Shown one piece after another: positions 44,682 through 52,972 of a stretch of 64,000 bases of DNA. The position numbers and the translations under genes were made by a program. The DNA comes from Bradyrhizobium sp. AZCC 2262 (GTDB taxonomy: Bacteria; Pseudomonadota; Alphaproteobacteria; Rhizobiales; Xanthobacteraceae): the NCBI RefSeq assembly GCF_036924535.1, contig NZ_JAZHRT010000001.1, forward strand, positions 6,882,001-6,946,000. The letters are read 5' to 3'. The stretch's first letter is position 1. The number at the start of each line of letters is the position of its first letter. The notes under the pieces are model-generated. The model saw only the letters and a list, made by a program, of their open reading frames with translations. It did not search any database and was not told where the DNA came from.

Positions 44682-45887
44682 ATGTCGAAAAAATGGATTT
44701 TTCTGACCTGCGTGTTGTCCCTCGGCTCGGTCGAAACTCCGCAGGCCCATCCGCTGGATTCGCGTGACATCGTTTATATCGACGGAATGCCATGTAACAG
44801 CGCTTGCCAGTCCTACATGGCCTGGTCTCGTCAAATGTTGTCCGCGTCGGGACACCCGGCACACACGCAGCTCCGGCAGCGCCCGGCGAGCGGCATGGCT
44901 CATCGCGCGACGACGGCAGGAAGGCAGGTCCGGGTGGCAAGGCAGGCCGTGCCATTGCCGCCCGCCAGGGTGGCGATGTTGCAGCCCGCAGATAGCGCCG
45001 CTGACAAGCCCGATGGACCGCCGGACAAGCGTAACGCCGAGGCCAATTTCAACACGACCAAGGTAGTACCAGAACACGTAGCGGCGGCGCCTGCGCAGCA
45101 GGCGACCGCCGCGCCGCCGGCTCCGTCGCCAGAACAGAAATCGAATAATGATGATGCCGTTGTTGCGAGCCGCTCGGAGAGCGTGCCGCCCGGCGATGTC
45201 GAGAAAGCCGCATCCGCGCCGCCTGGCAGCGTCAACGATCCGGCTACCATTCCCGCGGTTGACGCCGCCACCGATTTCAATATCCGAACGCTACGGGAGC
45301 AGGTGACCGCCGCCGCGGCGGTCCCGGCACCTGATCAGAAAGCTGACAATGGCGCCCAATCCGATCGCTCGGAAACGATTGGGCTTGGTGATACCAACAA
45401 GGCCGCATCCGCGCCGCCATATGACGTGGCAGGACTGGAGCCAACGGCTAGCGCAGCGGCCGACTCCAATGCCAGAACGATACAGCAGCAGGTGATAGCC
45501 GCCACGGTGATCGCGGAGCACGTGATGACGTTGCGCGATGCCGAAAAGGCCGCATCCGGATCACCGAGCAACGCTGACCAGTTGGTTGTTCTCCTTATCG
45601 CGCGCCCGGAAATCAATGCGATATCCGATCTAAGCGGTAAGGATATTGCGATGGATGACAGGCATTCCGCATCCCGCGACAAGGTTCGCACCGCAATCGC
45701 CGCAGCGGGGGCGGCCGAAGTCCAACTCAGCGCGGGACAAACGAGAGTGATCAATCGGTTGATCCGTGGCGAAGTGCCGGCTGCAGTTCTGGCTTTGCTG
45801 TATCCGGAAACAGGGTTTCCCGAATTCACGGGATTCAAGATCTTTCGTATCCCGCTAGTGCCTCGCTCACCGACCGCGCGACTCTAG
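44682..45887 (+). CDS. secreted Ala/Pro-rich protein with internal repeats and a binding-protein-like tail
   Basis: The 401-residue protein has a signal peptide (MSKKWIFLTCVLSLGSVETP), then a conserved head IVYIDGMPCNSACQSYMAWS with two cysteines. A low-complexity region (about 70-290) follows, with at least two degenerate copies of a ~65-residue unit (SESVPPGDVEKAASAPPGSV and SETIGLGDTNKAASAPPYDV). The final ~100 residues (LVVLLIARPEINAISDLSGK onward) resemble a fragment of a TAXI/TRAP-type periplasmic binding protein. I recall similar heads in Bradyrhizobium hypothetical proteins. ATG 44682 has GGAG five bases upstream. The function is unknown. Confidence 0.7.
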   Translation: MSKKWIFLTCVLSLGSVETPQAHPLDSRDIVYIDGMPCNSACQSYMAWSRQMLSASGHPAHTQLRQRPASGMAHRATTAGRQVRVARQAVPLPPARVAMLQPADSAADKPDGPPDKRNAEANFNTTKVVPEHVAAAPAQQATAAPPAPSPEQKSNNDDAVVASRSESVPPGDVEKAASAPPGSVNDPATIPAVDAATDFNIRTLREQVTAAAAVPAPDQKADNGAQSDRSETIGLGDTNKAASAPPYDVAGLEPTASAAADSNARTIQQQVIAATVIAEHVMTLRDAEKAASGSPSNADQLVVLLIARPEINAISDLSGKDIAMDDRHSASRDKVRTAIAAAGAAEVQLSAGQTRVINRLIRGEVPAAVLALLYPETGFPEFTGFKIFRIPLVPRSPTARL

Positions 45888-46065
45888 TCAACGCGTCCCA
45901 CGGAAAGGCAGTCAGGGCGTCGGCACGTGGAGCGCTGGCTGACGGCTGGCTGAGCGGAAAAATGGCGAGCAGACCGTCGCCGATGAATTTCAGTATTTCC
46001 CCGCCATGTCGCGCAACGGTGTCCCCGCCAATCAAACGCCCGCGTCCGTGGCGGGGTCGCGGCAC
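45835..46065 (-). pseudogene. relic of a class III adenylate cyclase domain
   Basis: The frame contains VARHGGEILKFIGDGLLAIFPL, the second metal-binding segment of a class III nucleotide cyclase, including the Lys and Asp of KFIGDG. Only about 30 recognisable residues remain. The first catalytic Asp region and the transition-state Asn/Arg region are gone, and the end runs into the secreted-protein gene. It is a leftover, not a working gene. Confidence 0.7.
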
Positions 46066-46112
46066 TTATCCGATGTCCGGAAGCATGTCCCAAAGAGAAC
46101 ATGTCGGATAAG
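46065..46112. promoter_or_regulatory. inverted repeat upstream of the serine hydrolase gene
   Basis: CTTATCCGA (46065-46073) and TCGGATAAG (46104-46112) form perfect 9-bp arms around 30 bases, about 55 bases before the hydrolase start. It may be an operator or a transcript hairpin; nothing else supports either. Confidence 0.35.
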
Positions 46113-46168
46113 ATCGCTGCCGGATCGAGCGAAATCGGTCCTCACAAAAACGGTCACGGAGGAACGTC

Positions 46169-47503
46169 ATGTCCAGGTGGAAAGTATTGGCAGCGACGAC
46201 CGCATTGGCTGCGATGGTGGTCGCCACGACAGTGTCGGGACCAGCCAGCGCACGCGAACTCCAGCCCCTTGCTACAGCGACGCCCGATCAGGTGGGCATG
46301 TCAGCCGAGCGCCTTGGGCGGATAACCTCGACGCTAAAGAAGGAGATTGCCGACGGCAAGTTGCCAGGGGCGGTCGTCATGGTCGCCCGCAAGGGGAAGA
46401 TCGTCTATTCGGACGCCATCGGCTTCCAGGACAAGGGCGCAAATACGCCGATGAAGCCCGACTCGATTTTCCGCATCTACTCAATGACCAAGCCGCTTGT
46501 TTCGGTGGCAGCAATGTTGCTGGTCGAAGATGGCGTCATCCAACTCACCGATCCCATCTCCAAATTCCTGCCAGCCTTCAAGGACGTGCAGGTGAGCGTG
46601 GCAGCCCCAGGGCCCGATGGTAAGGCCACCTACACGAACGTACCGGCTGCGAGGCCGATCATCGTGCAGGACCTGTTGCGGCATAGCGCAGGTCTCGCCT
46701 ATGCGGAGATTACCAAGAACGAGCCTGTGAAGGCGGCCTACGTCGAGGCCAAGTTCTCCCAGCCGGGCGTCCACGAGTACGACTCTCGCGGCATGACGCC
46801 AGCCGAGCAAGTCGAGCGCATCGCCAAGGCGCCCTTGATTCATCAGCCTGGTACGATGTGGGAATACAGCATGGCTGTCGATATTCTCGGCCGTGTCGTC
46901 GAGGCTGCGTCTGGCAAGCGGCTTGCCGTCTTTATGGATGAGCGGCTGTTCACGCCGCTCAAGATGGTCGACACGGGTTTTTGGGTTCCTGCGTCAAAGA
47001 TGTCGCGCCTTGCTCAGCCCCTGCCGGTCGACCCGGCGTCGGGCCAGAAAGTAAGCGTACTCGATGTGTCTGCGGAGCCGGGGAACGATTCCGGCGGCGC
47101 TGGAGGCCTTTCAACCGCCAATGATTATTTGCGGTTCGGACAGATGCTAGTGAATGGTGGCGAACTCGACGGCGTGCGCGTGATGAGCCGCTCCACCATC
47201 AAACTGATGACGTCGGACCATCTCGGCACGCGTGTCGCAGCGCCATTGCAGCCGGGTGAGCTTCTGCTGGGAACGCCGGGCTATACATTCGGTCTTGGCT
47301 TTGCAGTACGCCAGAATGACGGGATTGCTGGCGTGCCCGGCTCCGCGGGCGAGTTCATGTGGGCTGGTTACGCCGGCACGTACTTCTGGGTAGATCCCAA
47401 GGAAGAGATCGTCGGTGTCTACATGACACAGGCGCCGAGCCCGATACGCGCGTATTACCGCAGGATGTTCAAGTCGCTCGTCTATCAGGCACTCGTGGAC
47501 TGA
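46169..47503 (+). CDS. exported serine hydrolase, beta-lactamase/class C fold
   Basis: The 444-residue protein has a signal peptide (to about ASA-R at residue 29) and the penicillin-binding fold: the S-x-x-K motif in IYSMTKPLVS (nucleophile Ser and Lys) near residue 107, Y-x-M in WEYSMAVDILG in place of the usual Y-x-N, and a C-terminal WAGYAGTYFWVDP in place of the K-T-G strand. This fits the esterase/6-aminohexanoate-hydrolase-like branch more than true beta-lactamases. GGAGGA lies five bases before ATG 46169. Confidence 0.88.
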   Translation: MSRWKVLAATTALAAMVVATTVSGPASARELQPLATATPDQVGMSAERLGRITSTLKKEIADGKLPGAVVMVARKGKIVYSDAIGFQDKGANTPMKPDSIFRIYSMTKPLVSVAAMLLVEDGVIQLTDPISKFLPAFKDVQVSVAAPGPDGKATYTNVPAARPIIVQDLLRHSAGLAYAEITKNEPVKAAYVEAKFSQPGVHEYDSRGMTPAEQVERIAKAPLIHQPGTMWEYSMAVDILGRVVEAASGKRLAVFMDERLFTPLKMVDTGFWVPASKMSRLAQPLPVDPASGQKVSVLDVSAEPGNDSGGAGGLSTANDYLRFGQMLVNGGELDGVRVMSRSTIKLMTSDHLGTRVAAPLQPGELLLGTPGYTFGLGFAVRQNDGIAGVPGSAGEFMWAGYAGTYFWVDPKEEIVGVYMTQAPSPIRAYYRRMFKSLVYQALVD

Positions 47504-47853
47504 AGTCATCCTGCCTGCCATCACATTCCAAAAAGCGATGCGGCGGCTTCTCGCCGCCTCGCTCTTCAATCAGCCCCCGCGCCCATCGGGCGAGAGCCTC
47601 AGCGAAGCCTCGGGCGCATCGCGCCGCGAGATCGCGCCTTCATGCCAATGCACGTTCTCCCGGCTTCCGGTATCCGAGGACGCAAATGATTGAACCAAAT
47701 GATTGAACCAAAATGCCCGGGCGGAGCCCCGCCGCATTTGCGCCCGGAATGTCCCCCTACAGAAGTTTGCCTTGCCCCATCTGGCTAACGCCGCATGGTT
47801 GCGCTATCTTTTATCCAACCGGTTAAAAAGCCGGCGTTTTCAGGGAGAACAAC
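47504..47853. other. intergenic region with tandem repeat and possible operator
   Basis: There is no gene. A 6-bp GC stem (47542-47558) follows the hydrolase. A 13-base unit AAATGATTGAACC is repeated twice head to tail (47684-47709). AACCGGTT at 47817-47824, inside TTTTATCCAACCGGTTAAAA, has the central-CG look of a LacI-family operator and lies 30 bases before the sugar-binding-protein gene. Confidence 0.4.
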
Positions 47854-49233
47854 GTGATATCCAGGAGATCAGTTTCACTCGCGGTCGCTGCGGTCGGGCT
47901 GTTTTACGCCACTGCACCCGCGCTCGCCCAGCAAAAGACCATCACCGTCTGGTTCGGCAAGGGTTTTTACAAATCCGAGGACGACGCGCTTCTGGAGGCG
48001 ATCAAGAAATTCGAGGCCAAGACCGGCATCAAGGTCGAGCTGTCGCAATACGCCATCCAGGACATGATCCCGAAGACGGTGGCGGCGCTGGACTCGGGCA
48101 CCGTGCCCGACGTCGCCTATGCGGACACCTATGACGTGCAGGTGCAGGGCAAGTGGGCCTATGAGGGCAAGCTCGAGGACCTCGGTGACGTCCTGACGCC
48201 GATGAAATCGGCGTTCGCGCCCAACACGCTCGAGACCGCGCTGCTCTACAATGATGTGGCCAAGAAGAAGGCGTACTACGGCTTCCCGCTGAAGCAGCAG
48301 AGCATGCACGTCCAGATCTGGCAGGACCTGCTGGAGCAGGCCGGCTTCAAGCAAAGCGACATCCCGACCAAATGGGAAGACTACTGGTCGTTCTGGTGCG
48401 ACAAGGTGCAGTCGGCCAGCCGCAAGGCCACCGGCCAGCGCATCTACGCCGTCGGTCAGCCGATGGGCGTGGAATCCACCGACTCGTTCCAGTCGTTCTA
48501 CACCTTCATGGACGCCTATGACGTCAAGCTGGTCGACGACGAGGGCAAGCTTCTGGTCGACGATCCCAAGGTACGCGAAAACCTGACCAAGGCGCTGAAG
48601 GATTACACCGATACCTACATCCGCGGCTGCACGCCGCCTTCCTCCACCACCTGGAAGGATCCGGACAACAACGTCGCCTTCCACAACAAGACCATCGCGA
48701 TGACGCACAATTTCACGATCTCGATCGCGGCGAAATGGCTCGACGACTCCAACAATGCCGCCCTGACACCGGAACAGCGCGCGCTCGGCAAGAAGAACTA
48801 CGACGAGGTCATCATCACCGCCTCGTTCCCGAACAAACCGGACGGCACCCCGATCAAGTACCGTTCGGACGTCAAGACCGGCCTGATGTTCACCTCCGCC
48901 AAGAACAAGGCCGAGGGCAAGGAGTTCATCAAGTTCCTGCTGCAGGAGGAAAACCTTCGACCCTATATCGAAGGCGCGCTCGGCCGCTGGTTCCCGGTGA
49001 CGACGGCAAGCCAGCAGAGCCCGTTCTGGCAGGCTGACCGGCATCGCAAGGCGGTGTACAACCAGTTCACCGGCGGCACCACGCCGTTCGACTTCACCAA
49101 GAACTGGAAGTTCACGATCCTCAATAACGAGAACGTCTGGGCCAAGGCGATGAACCGCGTGGTGAGCGAGAAGGTGCCGGTCGACAAGGCCGTCGACGAA
49201 CTGATCGCCCGCATCAAGCAGGTCGCGGGTTGA
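47854..49233 (+). CDS. sugar-type ABC transporter substrate-binding protein
   Basis: The 459-residue exported protein belongs to the solute-binding family 1 (carbohydrate-uptake) class: signal peptide to about ALAQ-Q, ITVWFGKGFYKSEDDALLEAI, then GTVPDVAYADTYDVQVQGKW, and a C-terminal NKAEGKEFIKFLL helix. It feeds the two permeases encoded downstream. Start GTG 47854 has AGGGAG eight bases upstream. A large palindromic element separates it from the permease genes. The exact sugar is not predictable. Confidence 0.9.
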   Translation: MISRRSVSLAVAAVGLFYATAPALAQQKTITVWFGKGFYKSEDDALLEAIKKFEAKTGIKVELSQYAIQDMIPKTVAALDSGTVPDVAYADTYDVQVQGKWAYEGKLEDLGDVLTPMKSAFAPNTLETALLYNDVAKKKAYYGFPLKQQSMHVQIWQDLLEQAGFKQSDIPTKWEDYWSFWCDKVQSASRKATGQRIYAVGQPMGVESTDSFQSFYTFMDAYDVKLVDDEGKLLVDDPKVRENLTKALKDYTDTYIRGCTPPSSTTWKDPDNNVAFHNKTIAMTHNFTISIAAKWLDDSNNAALTPEQRALGKKNYDEVIITASFPNKPDGTPIKYRSDVKTGLMFTSAKNKAEGKEFIKFLLQEENLRPYIEGALGRWFPVTTASQQSPFWQADRHRKAVYNQFTGGTTPFDFTKNWKFTILNNENVWAKAMNRVVSEKVPVDKAVDELIARIKQVAG

Positions 49234-49240
49234 GGTAACC

Positions 49241-49402
49241 GATGCCGGCCGCCGCTACGTCGTCGTCCCTGCGAACGCAGGGACCCATACGCCGCGGCGG
49301 CCGTTTTAAAGGACGCTGGTCGACGGCATTGTGCAACAATGGCCCCCTGTGGTTATGGGTCCCTGCGTTCGCAGGGACGACAGGGTAGCCGCGGCCGGCA
49401 TC
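49241..49402. repeat. paired palindrome element, copy 2, with extended arms
   Basis: It uses the same inverted 28-29-base units as at 21467-21587 (49261-49289 and 49354-49381), here extended outwards by GATGCCGGCCGCCGCTAC (49241-49258) and its near-perfect complement (49385-49402, 17 of 18 bases). The whole 162 bases could fold into one long hairpin. It sits between the sugar-binding-protein and permease genes and may reduce expression of the permeases. Confidence 0.85.
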
Positions 49403-49429
49403 TCGTTCCAAGGCTGCTAGAGTAAACGT

Positions 49430-50302
49430 ATGGCAATCACGATTTCCGGCGACCACGCACTACCAGGCCCGCCGCTGTCGGCGCGGCTCACCACCCCGCA
49501 GGTCTGGGGCATCGTGCTGCTCGCGCCCTATATCCTCGTGTTTCTCGCCTTCGTGGTCTATCCCGTCGGCTATGGGCTGTGGCTGGCGCGGCATCCGGCG
49601 AGCTATGTCGCGCTCTGGCACGACCCGATCTTCGCGCGCGCCGCCGTCAACACGCTGATCTTCCTCCTGATCGGCATCAACGTCAAAATGCTGATCGCGC
49701 TGTTCTTGTCCGGCTTCTTCGCGCAGCAGCGCACCTGGATCAAATGGCTGTCGGTGCTGTTCATCCTGCCCTGGGCGGTGCCGTCGATCCCGACCATTCT
49801 CTCCGTGCGGTTCATGTTCAATCCGGAATGGGGCGTGATCAACCAGCTGATCTTCAAGTTCACCGGCGAGGACGGCCCGAACTGGCTGAACGACCCGGCG
49901 GTGGCGCTCACCATGGCGATCGGCGTGCACATCTGGAAATCGCTGCCGTTCTGGACGCTGATCCTGATGACCGGGCGGCTCGCCATCTCGCACGACCTCT
50001 ATGAAGCCGCCGAGGTCGACGGCGCGAGCTGGTCGCAGAAATTCCGCTTTATCACCTGGCCGTCGATGCAGACGCTCTACGTCACCTGCACGCTGCTCTC
50101 GATGATCTGGACGCTCGGCGATTTCAACAGCGTCTATCTGCTCACCGGCGGCGGGCCTGCCGACCTCACCCACGTGCTGGCTACCCTCGGCATCCGCTAT
50201 CTCAGGCTCGACCAGCTCTCGCTCGCGATGGCCTCGATCGTCTGCGCGCTGCCCTTCGTGCTGCCGCTGGTCTATTTCATGATGAAACGGTTGTCGCGAT
50301 GA
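49430..50302 (+). CDS. sugar-type ABC transporter permease (first)
   Basis: The 290-residue inner-membrane protein has about six helices and the MalF-type loop EAAEVDGASWSQKFRFITWPSM near residue 197. It pairs with the next permease, which starts inside its stop codon (ATGA overlap). The first helix (VWGIVLLAPYILVFLAFVVYPVGYG) follows a short cytoplasmic N-terminus. No ATPase gene follows, so a shared ATPase from elsewhere is needed. Confidence 0.92.
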   Translation: MAITISGDHALPGPPLSARLTTPQVWGIVLLAPYILVFLAFVVYPVGYGLWLARHPASYVALWHDPIFARAAVNTLIFLLIGINVKMLIALFLSGFFAQQRTWIKWLSVLFILPWAVPSIPTILSVRFMFNPEWGVINQLIFKFTGEDGPNWLNDPAVALTMAIGVHIWKSLPFWTLILMTGRLAISHDLYEAAEVDGASWSQKFRFITWPSMQTLYVTCTLLSMIWTLGDFNSVYLLTGGGPADLTHVLATLGIRYLRLDQLSLAMASIVCALPFVLPLVYFMMKRLSR

Positions 50303-51150
50303 AGCTGCCAACACTCCGCGAAGTCGGCACCGAAACAAAACTGCTCCTGATCGGCATCCCCGTGTTCATCTGGACCATGGTGCCGATCTATCACATGTTC
50401 CTGTTCGCGATCTCGCCGAAGGAGGATGCGTTCTCGGGAAAACTCTGGCCCACGCATCCGACGCTGAATAATTTCAGCATCGTGTTCCACCAGCAGCATT
50501 ACTTCCTGCGCGATTTCTGGATCCAGTTCTTCAATTCGGTAGTGATCGCGCTTTCGGCGGGCGCGCTGACCCTGGTGATCGCGACCGCGGCCGCCTTCTC
50601 GATCTCGCGGCTGCGCGTACCCGGCGGCCGTTGGGTAATGAATCTGGCGCTGTTCACCTATTTCATCCCGGCGGCGTTCCTCGCCGTGCCGATGTACCGC
50701 ACCATGGGCAATTACGGCCTGCTCAACAATCACTGGTCGCTGATCCTCGCGATGGTGACGATCGCTTCCCCTTACGCAATCTGGGTGTTGAAGCAGGCTT
50801 CCGACAAGCTGCCGGTCGAACTGGATGAAGCCGCCACCATGGACGGCGCCACCACGCTGCAATTGTTCCGCCTGGTCTATGTGCCCTTGATGATGCCGTC
50901 GCTGGTGGCGATCGGCACCTACGCGATCCTGCTGGCCTGGAACGAATATCTCTACGCCTTCCTGCTGCTCTCCAAGGACACCGAGATCACGCTCCCCGTG
51001 GCGCTGGGCAATTTCCTCGCCGCCGACGATTCGCCATGGGAATTGCTGATGACCACCGGCTTCATCTACGCGCTGCCGCCGGCCGCGATCTATTACGCGT
51101 TCAAGCGCTACATGGTGGGCGGATTGACCGCGGGCGCGGTCAAGTCGTAA
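50299..51150 (+). CDS. sugar-type ABC transporter permease (second)
   Basis: The 283-residue MalG-like permease has six helices and the loop DEAATMDGATTLQLFRLVYVPLM around residue 176, followed by IGTYAILLAWNEYLYAF. It is translationally coupled to the first permease. A palindromic repeat directly after it separates it from the convergent potC-like gene. Confidence 0.92.
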   Translation: MKLPTLREVGTETKLLLIGIPVFIWTMVPIYHMFLFAISPKEDAFSGKLWPTHPTLNNFSIVFHQQHYFLRDFWIQFFNSVVIALSAGALTLVIATAAAFSISRLRVPGGRWVMNLALFTYFIPAAFLAVPMYRTMGNYGLLNNHWSLILAMVTIASPYAIWVLKQASDKLPVELDEAATMDGATTLQLFRLVYVPLMMPSLVAIGTYAILLAWNEYLYAFLLLSKDTEITLPVALGNFLAADDSPWELLMTTGFIYALPPAAIYYAFKRYMVGGLTAGAVKS

Positions 51151-51155
51151 CCCCT

Positions 51156-51237
51156 CGTCATTCCGGGATGGTCCGCAGGACCAGACCCGGAATCTCGAGA
51201 TTCCGGGTTCGATGCTTCGCATCGCCCCGGAATGACG
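51156..51237. repeat. palindromic repeat, CGTCATTCCGGG family, long copy
   Basis: Ends CGTCATTCCGG and CCGGAATGACG are complementary. Inside, CCCGGAATCTCGAGATTCCGGG forms a second perfect hairpin with a central XhoI-like CTCGAG. It fills the gap between two convergent operons and could terminate both. A shorter relative is at 18488-18532. Confidence 0.8.
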
Positions 51238-51242
51238 GGCCA

Positions 51243-52058
51243 CTACAGCGGCGCGGCGCTCTCGCCTTGCGAGCTCGACAGTTTCGAGGCGAGCGAAGCG
51301 ATGACGATCACCACCGCGATCAGCGCGATCACCATGGTGCAGATCGCGTTGATCTCGGGCTTCACGCCCAGCCGCACCTCGGAATAGATCCGGATCGGCA
51401 GCGTTGCCGAGCCCGGCCCGGTGGTGAAGCTCGCGATCACGACGTCGTCGAGCGAGAGCGTGAAGGCCAGCATCCAGCCGGCGGCGATCGCCGGAATGAT
51501 CAGCGGCAGTGTTACGCGAAGAAATGCCTGCACCGGATCGCAGCCGAGATCCATCGCGGCCTCTTCGAGGCTGCGGTCGAGCGAGGCGAGGCGCGACTGC
51601 ACCACCACGGTGACGAAACAGATGGTCAGCGTGGTGTGGGCGATCGTCACCGTCCAGAAGCCGCGTTCGGCGTTCAGCGCCACGAACAGCAACAGCAGCG
51701 AAAGCCCCGAGATCACCTCCGGCATCACCAGCGGCGCGTAGAGCATGCCTGACAACAGCGAACGCCCCCTGAAGCGCTCGCCGCGCACCAGCCCGACCGC
51801 CGCCAGCGTCCCGAGCAGCGTTGCGATGGTGGCGGAAACCGCGGCGACGCGAAGGCTCATCCAGGCCGCATCCAGCATCGCGCGATCGTTGAAGAACTCG
51901 TAGTACCAGCGCAGCGACCAGCCGCCCCACACCGTGACCAGCCGCGAGGCATTGAAGGAATAGATGACGAGGATCACGATCGGCAGGTACAGAAACGCCA
52001 TCCCGAGCGCGAGCGCGGTGACGTTGAACGGCGAGAGGCTGTTGACCTTGCGCGCCAT
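51243..52058 (-). CDS. potC: spermidine/putrescine ABC transporter permease, PotC-like
   Basis: The 271-residue permease has six helices and the EAA loop EEAAMDLGCDPVQAFLRVTLPLI around residue 170. The N-terminal helix (FNVTALALGMAFLYLPIVILVIYSF) and FTLSLDDVVIASFTTGPGS are typical of PotC/PotI. ATG 52058 shares a base with the potB stop (TGATG). No binding-protein gene (potD/potF) is next to this operon in the window. Confidence 0.92.
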   Translation of the reverse strand: MARKVNSLSPFNVTALALGMAFLYLPIVILVIYSFNASRLVTVWGGWSLRWYYEFFNDRAMLDAAWMSLRVAAVSATIATLLGTLAAVGLVRGERFRGRSLLSGMLYAPLVMPEVISGLSLLLLFVALNAERGFWTVTIAHTTLTICFVTVVVQSRLASLDRSLEEAAMDLGCDPVQAFLRVTLPLIIPAIAAGWMLAFTLSLDDVVIASFTTGPGSATLPIRIYSEVRLGVKPEINAICTMVIALIAVVIVIASLASKLSSSQGESAAPL

Positions 52059-52972
52059 CAGTCCGCAGCTCCGAGCTGACGGCGCTGCAGGCGGTCGTAG
52101 AGCAGCAGCGGCGGCACCAGCAACACCAGCAACGCGACCGCGGCGGCAGCAGCGACCGGCCAATCCTTGTTGGTGAAGAATTCCAGCCACAACGTCTGCC
52201 CGATCATCATCGAACCGGAGCCGGCAAGCAGATCGGGAATCACGAACTCGCCGACGATCGGGATGAAGCACAAAAGCGCACCGGCGCCGACGCCCGGCAA
52301 GGACAGCGGAAACGTCACCAGCCAGAACGCTCGCACCGGCGACGCGCCGAGATCGCTTGCGGCTTCCAGCAGCGAGGGATCCATTTTGGCCAGCGTCGCA
52401 TAGAGCGGCAGGATCATGAACGGCAGATAGGAATAGACGATGCCGATATACATCGCGGTGTCGGTCGAAAGCCATACCACCGGCGCCGACACCAGATGCA
52501 ATGCGAGGAGAATCTTGTTGAGCAGGCCGTCATGCTGCAAAATATTAATCCAGGCATAGATGCGGATCAGGAACGAAGTCCAGAACGGTACGATTACCAG
52601 CATCATCGCAATCGCCTGCCAGCGTTGCGGCAGCCGCGCCATGCCATAGGCGATCGGGTAGCCGATCAACAGCAGGATCAATGTCGAGGCCACCGCGACG
52701 ACGAGGCTGCGCAGGTAAGAACTGATGTAGAGATTGTCCGAGACCAGCAGCCTGAAATTATCCAGCGAGAGCTGCGCGAACGCCGCCTTGATCGCCGCCC
52801 ACCCTTCGGTGAAATCGAACAGAGGCAGATAGGGCGGCTGCGCGATCGCGGTCTGCGACAGGCTGATCTTCAGCACGAAGCCGAACGGTACCAGGAAGAA
52901 CAGCACCATCCACAAATAGGGCGCGATCGCGGCAAAGCGCGCCGGCTGCGCGAAGATGCGGCGCGCGCTCAT
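52058..52972 (-). CDS. potB: spermidine/putrescine ABC transporter permease, PotB-like
   Basis: The 304-residue permease starts with a cytoplasmic arm, then APYLWMVLFFLVPFGFVLKISL. The EAA loop is LEAASDLGASPVRAFWLVTFPLSLPG, and VGEFVIPDLLAGSGSMMIGQ is strongly conserved in PotB/PotH. It is coupled to potA (ATGA overlap) and potC (TGATG). Confidence 0.93.
   Translation of the reverse strand: MSARRIFAQPARFAAIAPYLWMVLFFLVPFGFVLKISLSQTAIAQPPYLPLFDFTEGWAAIKAAFAQLSLDNFRLLVSDNLYISSYLRSLVVAVASTLILLLIGYPIAYGMARLPQRWQAIAMMLVIVPFWTSFLIRIYAWINILQHDGLLNKILLALHLVSAPVVWLSTDTAMYIGIVYSYLPFMILPLYATLAKMDPSLLEAASDLGASPVRAFWLVTFPLSLPGVGAGALLCFIPIVGEFVIPDLLAGSGSMMIGQTLWLEFFTNKDWPVAAAAAVALLVLLVPPLLLYDRLQRRQLGAAD

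Noticed and set aside
44361..45077. 238-residue open frame on the minus strand over the secreted-protein gene
   Set aside because: The plus-strand gene has a signal peptide and ribosome-binding site; the minus frame has neither and is of antisense composition.
50272..51930. 552-residue open frame on the minus strand
   Set aside because: It crosses a palindromic repeat and the sugar permease gene in antisense; its upper part is potC in another frame.
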